From a bacterium (GTDB lineage: Bacteria; Latescibacterota; UBA2968; UBA8231), in assembly GCA_027593305.1 (NCBI GenBank), contig JAQCJA010000134.1:1-10077 (forward strand): DNA of 10,077 bases, given 5' to 3'. The notes under the pieces were generated by a model that was not told the DNA's origin, did not search any database, and was given only the letters and a program-made list of their open reading frames with translations. Positions 1 to 5,664 of the stretch are shown here, piece by piece. The position numbers were made by a program, and so were the translations under genes. Each line of letters starts with the position of its first letter. The stretch's first letter is position 1.

Positions 1-171
1 GACGCGATGACCAAGCCGTCCGTTGTCTGGGCCGTGGTTGTTGAGGGCATGGCGCTTTCCGCATGGGAACACCGGCAGCGCGTTCGTCATGGCGCGGGGG
101 CCGATCAGATCCGCGACGGCCTGGACGAGCTTGCCAACTTTTATGGTGTTCCGAGAGAGCGAAGTGCTTGA
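1..171 (+). CDS. 3' end of an unidentified gene (5' truncated by the window)
   Basis: The first reading frame is open from base 1 to a TGA at 169-171 and gives the last 56 residues of a protein. The peptide looks like real coding sequence: a Val-rich apolar stretch, then a charged helix-like part ending in LDELANFYGVPRERSA. The competing frame over the same bases gives an Arg/Ser/Pro-rich peptide typical of a GC-rich shadow. I do not recognise the family. The tail loosely recalls the C-terminal ends of small alphaproteobacterial regulator-like proteins, but that is only an impression. Its stop codon lies just before a promoter-like sequence and a short non-coding unit, so it may be the last gene of the block upstream of the late operon. 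The true start is outside the window. Confidence 0.5.
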   Translation, partial: DAMTKPSVVWAVVVEGMALSAWEHRQRVRHGAGADQIRDGLDELANFYGVPRERSA

Positions 172-187
172 CACGTTCGGGGAAAGT

Positions 188-216
188 GTGGCACCCTTTT
201 TGACAATGGCTACAAT
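188..216 (+). promoter_or_regulatory. Candidate sigma-70-type promoter for a short leader or small RNA
   Basis: GTGGCA (188-193, four of six matches to the -35 consensus) is followed after exactly 17 bases by TACAAT (211-216, five of six matches to the -10 consensus). Transcription would start near 223. It lies 16 bases past the upstream gene's stop and points at a clean terminator ending near 374. TTGACA occurs at 168-173 and 200-205, but neither copy has a -10 box at a usable distance. The same bases also contain a partial sigma-54-like pattern (TGGCAC, five bases, TTGAC), which lacks the important GC doublet. Assignment rests on motif matching only. Confidence 0.35.
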
Positions 217-222
217 TGCGCC

Positions 223-375
223 TGCGGGCGCGCGAGATGTGCGTCGGGGTCCGGCCCGGAGATCATCATGCCGAGACGCCTCAAAGGTGAGGGATAGCGG
301 CGCACACCCTACCCGCTCTCGGGCGGCACGAGACGACACATTCCAGCGCCTCGGCCTCACCGCCGGGGCGTTTTC
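223..375 (+). ncRNA. Candidate structured leader or small RNA upstream of the packaging genes
   Basis: The stretch between the promoter-like pair and the terminator has no convincing protein gene but can form several local stems. These are 250-253 with 257-260, CCTCA 279-283 with TGAGG 288-292, and CCCG 312-315 with CGGG 320-323. TGTGCG 238-243 can pair with CGCACA 301-306 and enclose the first two. The terminator hairpin follows. The predicted transcript is about 150 nt. It contains a nine-codon reading frame (268-297) behind a GGAG at 258-261, so it could instead be a leader mRNA. I see no match to a known riboswitch or tRNA. The arrangement is like the lambda late promoter with its 6S leader RNA, but that analogy is an inference. 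Confidence 0.3.
346..375 (+). terminator. Intrinsic (Rho-independent) terminator
   Basis: A nine-pair GC-rich stem, CGCCTCGGC (347-355) with GCCGGGGCG (362-370), has one T-G wobble and a six-base loop, and is followed directly by TTTT (371-374). The T run is short but the stem is strong. It would end transcripts arriving from the upstream gene or from the promoter-like site at 188-216. The genes downstream would then need another promoter or antitermination. Confidence 0.65.
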
Positions 376-516
376 ACATCCAAGTCCCAAGAGCGCCCCG
401 CCACACCCGTGAACCATTCTGGCACTAGAGCGGATCGAGGCTCCGAGGCTTGGACCACCTACTCACCATTCGCGCGGAGTCCGATGGACCGCCAGCCGAA
501 GGGGGTTATTTGCTAA
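376..516. other. Gene-free stretch between terminator and first packaging gene
   Basis: No gene, tRNA or clear promoter is visible in these 141 bases. The sequence carries a short repeated GAGGCT (around 439-455) and an AAGGGGG (499-505) that probably serves as ribosome binding site for the gene starting at 517. DNA-packaging recognition sites (cos or pac) often lie next to or within small-terminase genes, so such a site could be here, but nothing in the sequence identifies it. Confidence 0.3.
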
Positions 517-753
517 GTGGCTAAGACACCAACACAAATCGCCTCTTTGGCGCGCCAGCATACAGAGCGGGCCATCCAGGTTCTTGTCGGCATTGCGACC
601 AATGAGGAGTCCAACGATTCCGCCCGTGTTGCGGCGGCTGACAAGCTGCTGGATCGGGGATGGGGCAAGGCCGTTCAACCGATTGACGGCGACGGCGACG
701 GCGGTCCGGTGAAGCTGCTCATCGAGCGCGTGATTCGTGATGCCCATGAGTGA
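517..753 (+). CDS. Small phage protein, possible terminase small subunit
   Basis: This 78-residue protein starts at GTG 517. A stop codon (TAA 514-516) immediately precedes it in frame, so the start cannot lie further upstream. AAGGGGG at 499-505 is a plausible, slightly distant ribosome binding site. The sequence is helical, with an AARVAAADKLLDRGWGKA-like segment (about residues 37-52). Such segments recur in short phage proteins encoded just upstream of large terminases and at the ends of DUF5681-like proteins. An acidic Gly/Asp linker and a final helix follow. By position it could bind the packaging start site and hand DNA to the large terminase. However, it is much shorter than the P22 small terminase (about 160 residues) and no DNA-binding motif is obvious. 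It overlaps the next gene by 8 bases, which suggests translational coupling. Confidence 0.65.
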   Translation: MAKTPTQIASLARQHTERAIQVLVGIATNEESNDSARVAAADKLLDRGWGKAVQPIDGDGDGGPVKLLIERVIRDAHE

Positions 754-964
754 CGAATACAAGCCCGTCACGGGAACGCCAGAGAAAGACGCAGCCATGG
801 CGATCAAACGCATGGGGCCGGAACTGGCGGCACGGGTGTTTAGGCCGTCGGCCTACGCGAAGGCTCTGCACATCAGCGCAGCGGCGCGGTTGCTTGCGTA
901 CCATCCCTGGAGCGTTGACGCTGCCGAACGCAAGGTTGCGCGGTGTGACAACCCTCCAGATTGA
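746..964 (+). CDS. Small protein of unknown function between putative terminase genes
   Basis: The 72-residue product starts at ATG 746. ATG 740 and GTG 737 are in-frame alternatives that add two or three residues. There is no clear ribosome binding site, so it is probably translated by coupling to the gene ending at 753. The first half is charged (MSDEYKPVTGTPEKD), the second is Ala-rich and helical with a YHPW motif. I do not recognise the family. Its last 20 bases overlap the start of the large terminase gene, so its translation is probably tied to the packaging motor. It may be a terminase accessory protein or part of a split small terminase, but neither is shown by the sequence. The alternative frame across this stretch gives an Arg-rich shadow, which supports this frame. 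Confidence 0.6.
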   Translation: MSDEYKPVTGTPEKDAAMAIKRMGPELAARVFRPSAYAKALHISAAARLLAYHPWSVDAAERKVARCDNPPD

Positions 965-2192
965 GACGCCCCGCGTCTTCGTCCCGCTACTAGAACCAGC
1001 CCGCTACAAGGGCGCATACGGCGGTCGAGGTTCCGGCAAGTCGCACCACTTCGCAGAGGGACTGGTTGAAGACTGCCTGATGCACTCAGGGACGCGCGCG
1101 GTCTGTATTCGCGAGGTCCAGAAGAGCCTGAAGGAGTCGGCCAAGCGGCTGATCGAGGACAAGATCGAAAGCCTGGGGGTGAGCCAGTATTTCAACGTCA
1201 AGTCCACGGAGATCGAAACCCCTGGCGGGGGTGTCATCATCTTCCAGGGGATGCAGGACCACACGGCGGAGAGCATCAAGTCGCTGGAGGGTTTCCATCG
1301 CGCATGGTGCGAAGAGGCGCAGACGCTATCGGCTCGGTCGCTGGAGCTGCTGAGGCCCACGATCCGCGCGCCCGGTTCTCAGTTGTGGTTCTCGTGGAAC
1401 CCCCGCAGCGTGAACGACCCGGTGGACTCATTGCTGCGAGGCCCGAAGCCTCCCGCCGACAGCATCGTGGTGCGGGCGAATTACAGCGAAAACCCATTCT
1501 TCCCCAGGGAGCTTAAAACCGAGCGCGAGTTTGACGCGCAGCACAAACGCGACCGCTATGGCCATATTTGGTTAGGCGAATACGAACCCATGGCAGTCGG
1601 TGCCATCTGGGACCGCCTGACGATCCACAACTCACGGCGAGAGAAAGCCCCCACGATGGGCCGCATCCTGGTTGGTGTTGATCCCGCTGGCTCCAGCGCG
1701 CCAGGGGCTGACGAACACGGCATCATCGTCGGAGGTCTGGGCGAAGACGGCGAGGGCTACGTTCTGGACGACATGAGCACCAAGGGCAGCCCCCGGCAAT
1801 GGGGTGAGCGTGTCTGTGCGGCCCACGACCTGCACTCGGCAGACGCGGTTGTCTGTGAGACGAACTACGGCGGCGAGATGGTCGCCAACACGATTCAATC
1901 CATGCGACCTGACATCAGGGTCATCGAGGTCCATGCGACCCGTGGCAAGCACGTTCGCGCCGAACCGATAGCCGCACTCTACAGCCTGGGCCGCATTCAC
2001 CACGTCGGGACGTTCCCCACGCTGGAAGACCAGCTCTGCGGCATGACAGCGGCGGGATACGAGGGTGATGGATCGCCTGACCGCCTTGACGCCATGGTCT
2101 GGGTCATGGCCGAGCTATTTCCTGCAATGACGCGGCCCAAGACACGCACCGCGACCATCAAGCCGCTGGGCGTCGGCGGGTGGATGGGATGA
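945..2192 (+). CDS. terL: Phage terminase large subunit (packaging ATPase and nuclease)
   Basis: The 415-residue protein is the motor that cuts concatemeric phage DNA and drives it through the portal using ATP. Visible motifs are a Walker A GGRGSGKS (26-33), a Walker B-like segment ending WCEEA (121-125) and a coupling motif FSWNP (149-153), as in the Terminase_3 (PBSX-type) ATPase family. The C-terminal RNase H-like nuclease has acidic residues in VGVDPAG (D246), CETN (E305) and SPDRLD (D382). GTG 945 is chosen as start because the protein then begins about 25 residues before Walker A, as usual. The frame stays open back to 750, but that part is an Arg-rich shadow of the previous gene. The start lies inside the previous gene (20-base overlap). 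The stop codon is part of a perfect hairpin at 2191-2207. Confidence 0.95.
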   Translation: MTTLQIETPRVFVPLLEPARYKGAYGGRGSGKSHHFAEGLVEDCLMHSGTRAVCIREVQKSLKESAKRLIEDKIESLGVSQYFNVKSTEIETPGGGVIIFQGMQDHTAESIKSLEGFHRAWCEEAQTLSARSLELLRPTIRAPGSQLWFSWNPRSVNDPVDSLLRGPKPPADSIVVRANYSENPFFPRELKTEREFDAQHKRDRYGHIWLGEYEPMAVGAIWDRLTIHNSRREKAPTMGRILVGVDPAGSSAPGADEHGIIVGGLGEDGEGYVLDDMSTKGSPRQWGERVCAAHDLHSADAVVCETNYGGEMVANTIQSMRPDIRVIEVHATRGKHVRAEPIAALYSLGRIHHVGTFPTLEDQLCGMTAAGYEGDGSPDRLDAMVWVMAELFPAMTRPKTRTATIKPLGVGGWMG

Positions 2193-2207
2193 CCGCAGGT
2201 TGCGGTC
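2191..2207 (+). other. Perfect 7-bp hairpin overlapping the large terminase stop codon
   Basis: GACCGCA (2191-2197) pairs fully with TGCGGTC (2201-2207) around a three-base loop, and the last two bases of the stop codon belong to the stem. No T run follows, so it is unlikely to be an efficient terminator. It could protect upstream mRNA from 3' decay or be an RNA-processing site. Function is inferred. Confidence 0.45.
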
Positions 2208-2210
2208 TGC

Positions 2211-2283
2211 GCAACAAATATGCCCTCCCGCCACGGGGTCGAGACAACGCCCGACGCCGAATGTGTGTCGGTAAGCAACAAAT
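2211..2283 (+). repeat. Pair of short direct repeats (GCAACAAAT) in the terminase-spike spacer
   Basis: GCAACAAAT occurs at 2211-2219 and again at 2275-2283, 64 bases apart, within the 110-base gene-free spacer. These A-rich copies stand out from the GC-rich surroundings. They could be a protein-binding pair or remnants of a deletion or insertion, or chance. No promoter was found in this spacer. Confidence 0.3.
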
Positions 2284-2302
2284 CCGCTACCAGAGGTAGA
2301 AC

Positions 2303-2554
2303 ATGTCTGAATATCTTCTTTCAAGCGACAAGGCCGTCGCAATCACGCCGAGCGACACGACAAACCTGCAACTCAACGACCGCCCGCCCCGTGCGGTCTA
2401 TGTCGGTGGAGCTGGCAACGTCAACGTCCAGTTTGGCAACCTCGGCACGTCGGTGCTGTTCTCCGGCGTCCCGGCAGGCACGGTGCTCCCGATCGGCCCC
2501 ACCAGGGTGATGAGCACGAGCACGACCGCCACGGCGATGGTCGCGCTGTATTGA
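2303..2554 (+). CDS. Spike base-like virion protein (Rcc01079-type family)
   Basis: The 83-residue protein starts at ATG 2303 behind AGAGG (2292-2296). It is Ser/Thr/Val-rich and predicted to be all beta, with the order SDKAVAITPSDTT, then RAVYVGGAGNVNV, then a VPAGTVLPI segment and a C-terminal VMSTSTTATAMVALY. This pattern, from memory, matches the small spike base family named after the head-spike protein Rcc01079 of the Rhodobacter capsulatus gene transfer agent, also found in many alphaproteobacterial phages. There it forms the foot of a capsid spike or fibre that binds host surface sugars. The position between large terminase and portal fits a structural protein. No fibre partner gene lies beside it here. 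Family assignment is by recall and was not searched. Confidence 0.65.
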   Translation: MSEYLLSSDKAVAITPSDTTNLQLNDRPPRAVYVGGAGNVNVQFGNLGTSVLFSGVPAGTVLPIGPTRVMSTSTTATAMVALY

Positions 2555-2576
2555 TGGTTGGCGGCGCGAGGTTCAA

Positions 2577-4715
2577 ATGACTGAGACCATCATCCGAGAG
2601 GCCTTGGAACTCTTCAAAGAAAGCGATGACGCGACTGATTTCTCCCGCAGGGCCGCTTACGACGACATGAAATTCGCGCGGCTGGGCGATCAGTGGCCCG
2701 AGGCGATCCGCAAGCAGCGCCAGGATGAAGGCCGCCCCTGCCTGACAATCAACAGGCTCCCCGCGTTCATCCGACAAGTTGTTAACGATTCACGCCAGAA
2801 CAAGCCCGCCATCACCGTTCACCCGGTTGACAACGGTGCCGACGTTCAAACGGCAGAGGTCATCAACGGTCTCATCCGTTCCATCGAGCGTCGATCCAAC
2901 GCAGACGTTGCCTTCGACACGGCCATCGACCACGCCGCCAGCGGCGGCTTCGGGTTCTTCCAAATCGGAATCGAATTCTGTCACCATGACAGCTTCGACC
3001 TTGAAGCCCGCATTGACCGCATCGCCAACCCCCTGATGGTCCACTGGGACGCCTCGAGCACAATGTTTGACGCCTCGGATTGGGGTTATGCTTTCGTCTC
3101 TGATTTCATGTCAGAGGATGAGTTTGAGGCGAAGTATCCCAAGGCGGCCAAGGTCTCATGGGAGGGCGACACCCGCGACGACGCTGTGCGCTGGACGCAG
3201 GAGGAGCGTGTCCGTGTCGCCGACTACTGGCTGCGTGAGCGCGCGCCCCGCAAGCTGCTTCAGCTTTCGAACGGCATGGTGATGCGATCGACTGAGTACG
3301 TCGATGAGGTCAAGGAGGTTCTAGAGGCTACAGGCGTCACCGTGGTCCGCGAGCGCAATGTCGATGCCTATGTCGTGAAGCGCCGCAAGATCAGTGGCGT
3401 GGAGGTTTTGGAAGAGGAAACGTGGCCGGGTTCGACGATCCCCATCTGCCCAGTGTGGGGTGAGGAGGTCGTGCTTGACGGTCGGCGGCACTTCCGGTCA
3501 ATGATCCGGGACGCTGTCGACCCGCAAATCATGTTTAACTTTTGGCGCAGCTCCACGACCGAGATGGTCGCGATGGCACCCCGCGCGCCGTACATCGGCC
3601 CCAAAGGGTTTACGGCTGGCAATGAAGCCGCCTGGGCCACGGCCAACAACCGCAGCCATCCCTTCCTCGAGTATGACCCGACCGCTGGTGGCGCGCCCCA
3701 GCGACAGCCGTTTGCTGGCGTTCCTGCCGGTGCCCTTCAGGAGGCCCTGAACGCCTCTGACGATATGAAGTCGATCACGGGCATCTATGACAGCAGTCTG
3801 GGCGCGAGGTCGAATGAGACCTCTGGCCGAGCGATCATGGCGCGCCAGAGGGAATCCGACGTCAGCAATTTCCACTTTATCGACAACCTCAGTCGGGCGA
3901 TTGAGTACGCCGGCAAGGTGCTGGTCGAGATCATCCCCAGCGTCTACAACGAGCGCCAGACCATTCGCATTCTGGGCGAAGACATGGCCGAAAAGGTTAT
4001 CAACCTCCAGAGCAACAATCAGGGCGTGGCGTCCATCGAAACTGACGAGGACCGCCTCTATGACCTGTCTGTGGGCATCTATGACGTTGATGTGAACGTC
4101 GGCCCCAGCTATGGCACCCAGCGCGAGGAAACCCGCGAGTTCCTGATTGAAATCCTGCGCACCGTGCCTGACGCCGCGCCCCTGCTCGGCGACGTGCTGA
4201 TGAATCACATGGACTTCGTGGGGGCCGACAAGGTAGCCAAGCGTTTGCAGACTCTGCTGCCACCCCAGGTCCAGCAGGCCGAGCAGGAGGGCAACAACGT
4301 CCCGCCCGAGGCGCAGGCTGCGATGGCCGCCAAGGATCAGGAGCTTCAGCAGGCCCAGCAGCAGATGCAGCAGCTGCAGCAGCAGGGCCAGGGGATGATG
4401 CAACAGGCACAGCAGGCGCTGCAGAAGCTGACTGCTGACCTCGAGGCCGCCAAGGCGCAGGCCGCATCCAAGGGCGCGGAGACCGCCAGCAAGGCCCAGA
4501 TTGAGATGGCGAAGGTCCAGCAGGCCGCCGCTGAAGCGGACCGCATGTACACGCTCAAGGCCCGCGAGCTTGAGATCAAGATGGCCGAGGTTGAGCAGCG
4601 TGCACGCGATGCTGTGCTGGACCGTGAAGCCGACTTGCAGAAGGCGCTGATTGCCCAGTCTGCCAGAGCAGCCAATGATGCATCTCGCACAACCAAAGGA
4701 GCCATTGATGGCTGA
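2577..4715 (+). CDS. Portal protein, P22-like
   Basis: This 712-residue protein forms the dodecameric ring at one capsid vertex through which DNA enters and leaves. Its length is close to the 725 residues of P22 portal. The N-terminal part, with FARLGDQWP (about 34-42), INRLPAFIRQVVND and the VHPVDNGAD segment, is typical of the P22 portal family, as is the later region with SGRAIMARQRESD. From about residue 560 the chain becomes Gln-rich and then strongly helical (long QQ runs, then Ala/Glu/Lys heptad-like sequence to the C terminus), matching the helical barrel that extends into the P22 capsid. GAGG at 2568-2571 precedes ATG 2577. The stop overlaps the scaffold start by 8 bases, and the scaffold ribosome binding site lies inside this gene. 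Confidence 0.93.
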   Translation: MTETIIREALELFKESDDATDFSRRAAYDDMKFARLGDQWPEAIRKQRQDEGRPCLTINRLPAFIRQVVNDSRQNKPAITVHPVDNGADVQTAEVINGLIRSIERRSNADVAFDTAIDHAASGGFGFFQIGIEFCHHDSFDLEARIDRIANPLMVHWDASSTMFDASDWGYAFVSDFMSEDEFEAKYPKAAKVSWEGDTRDDAVRWTQEERVRVADYWLRERAPRKLLQLSNGMVMRSTEYVDEVKEVLEATGVTVVRERNVDAYVVKRRKISGVEVLEEETWPGSTIPICPVWGEEVVLDGRRHFRSMIRDAVDPQIMFNFWRSSTTEMVAMAPRAPYIGPKGFTAGNEAAWATANNRSHPFLEYDPTAGGAPQRQPFAGVPAGALQEALNASDDMKSITGIYDSSLGARSNETSGRAIMARQRESDVSNFHFIDNLSRAIEYAGKVLVEIIPSVYNERQTIRILGEDMAEKVINLQSNNQGVASIETDEDRLYDLSVGIYDVDVNVGPSYGTQREETREFLIEILRTVPDAAPLLGDVLMNHMDFVGADKVAKRLQTLLPPQVQQAEQEGNNVPPEAQAAMAAKDQELQQAQQQMQQLQQQGQGMMQQAQQALQKLTADLEAAKAQAASKGAETASKAQIEMAKVQQAAAEADRMYTLKARELEIKMAEVEQRARDAVLDREADLQKALIAQSARAANDASRTTKGAIDG

Positions 4716-5607
4716 TCAAGAATCGACCGCCCCCGAGGGAGTCGAAGAAGAACTCGTTGACGAAACCGAAGCGCCAGAGGATGAGGCTCTTGAGCCTGCT
4801 CACGATGGTGACGAGGAATCAGATGACGATGATGACGCCGAAGTTGAGTATGACTTCGGCGGCGGACAGAAGGTGAGGTTTGCAGCCAACGCCACGGCCA
4901 AGGAGGTCATGGAGGCGGCACAGAAGGCATTCAAGGATGTCGAGGGCAACTACACCCGCAAAAGCCAGAGCGTTGCCGAGCAGGCCAAGGCAATCGAAGC
5001 CGATAGGACGGCTGTCGAGATGCTGCGGAACCTGAACGGCGCTGCACTTGAGGAGTATTCGCGCGGCCTTTCAGTCAAAAAGGAACTAGAGCAGCTTCAG
5101 AGGTACGACATCAATGCGTTGTGGCAGTCGAAACCCGACCAGGCGCGACGTGTGAGTGATCTTCTCTCTCAAAAGCAGGCCCAGTTTCAGCAGATCGTCA
5201 ACCGCGTTGCACAGATCGAAAGCGAGCAAGCGCAGACGGAGGTGGCCGAGGTCACCCGCCGGTCTGACGAAGGCAAGCGCGAGGTCGAGCGACGCATCCC
5301 CGGCTTTGCCGTAAAACACGCATCCGAGTTGGTCAAGTACGCGATCAGCAAAGGCATTCCCGAAGGGGAAGCTGGCAACTGGTCACGCAATCCGACCATC
5401 ACGGAAATGGCGTTCAAGGCAATGCAGTACGACGCCCTGCAAGCTAAGGCCAAGGCCGCAACCAAACCCAGGCCCGCAACCGCTACGCCCGTTCCCGCGT
5501 CCAAATCGAAAGGCGGCTCACACCGTCTCGATCTGAACAAGGATGCAGACAAGATGTCGTCTGACGAATGGGCACGTCGGCGCAATGCCGAGTTGAGGGC
5601 CTCCTAG
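4708..5607 (+). CDS. Capsid scaffolding protein
   Basis: The 299-residue protein would direct coat protein into a procapsid and leave before or during packaging. Evidence is its place between portal and coat, a length like P22 scaffold (303 residues), and its composition. The first 50 residues are very acidic, including a run of five Asp. The middle is helical and Gln/Glu/Lys-rich, probably coiled coil. The C terminus is basic, with KSKGGSHRLDLN and then DEWARRRNAELRAS. A basic, Arg-rich helix at the end is what scaffolds use to bind coat. The start is ATG 4708, not the upstream in-frame codon at 4651, because AAAGGAG (4695-4701) sits at an ideal distance. The gene ends with TAG, and a TGA follows two codons later in the same frame. 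Confidence 0.85.
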   Translation: MADQESTAPEGVEEELVDETEAPEDEALEPAHDGDEESDDDDDAEVEYDFGGGQKVRFAANATAKEVMEAAQKAFKDVEGNYTRKSQSVAEQAKAIEADRTAVEMLRNLNGAALEEYSRGLSVKKELEQLQRYDINALWQSKPDQARRVSDLLSQKQAQFQQIVNRVAQIESEQAQTEVAEVTRRSDEGKREVERRIPGFAVKHASELVKYAISKGIPEGEAGNWSRNPTITEMAFKAMQYDALQAKAKAATKPRPATATPVPASKSKGGSHRLDLNKDADKMSSDEWARRRNAELRAS

Positions 5608-5616
5608 CAACAATGA

Positions 5617-5644
5617 CGCGACCGTCGCGAGACAGGCCGCTGTC
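5617..5644 (+). other. Two adjacent hairpins in the leader of the coat gene
   Basis: CGCGA (5617-5621) pairs with TCGCG (5625-5629), and directly after it GACAG (5631-5635) pairs with CTGTC (5640-5644). Both stems are perfect with loops of three or four bases. They fill half of the 57-base spacer before the coat start. They are not followed by a T run, so they look like mRNA-stabilising or processing structures rather than terminators. Effect on coat expression is an inference. Confidence 0.45.
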
Positions 5645-5664
5645 CCTTAGATGGAACTTTCACC

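Noticed and set aside
23..412. A 129-codon + strand open frame starting at TTG
   Set aside because: The product is Arg/Ser/Pro-rich with no family features, it runs through the terminator hairpin, and it competes with a better-looking frame over 1-171.
376..516. A tRNA gene on either strand
   Set aside because: GGATCGAGGCTC recalls part of a T arm, but no cloverleaf, T-loop consensus or acceptor pairing could be built.
750..944. N-terminal extension of the large terminase to GTG 750
   Set aside because: The extra 65 residues are Arg-rich and overlap the 72-residue gene in another frame. Walker A near residue 26 after GTG 945 fits the family.
4330..4400. CAG-rich stretch as a DNA repeat element
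   Set aside because: It encodes the Gln-rich helix of the portal barrel and is explained by protein composition.
3498..4403. A 301-codon minus-strand open frame opposite the portal gene
   Set aside because: It reads the portal gene backwards. The Leu/His runs come from the complement of the portal's Gln codons.
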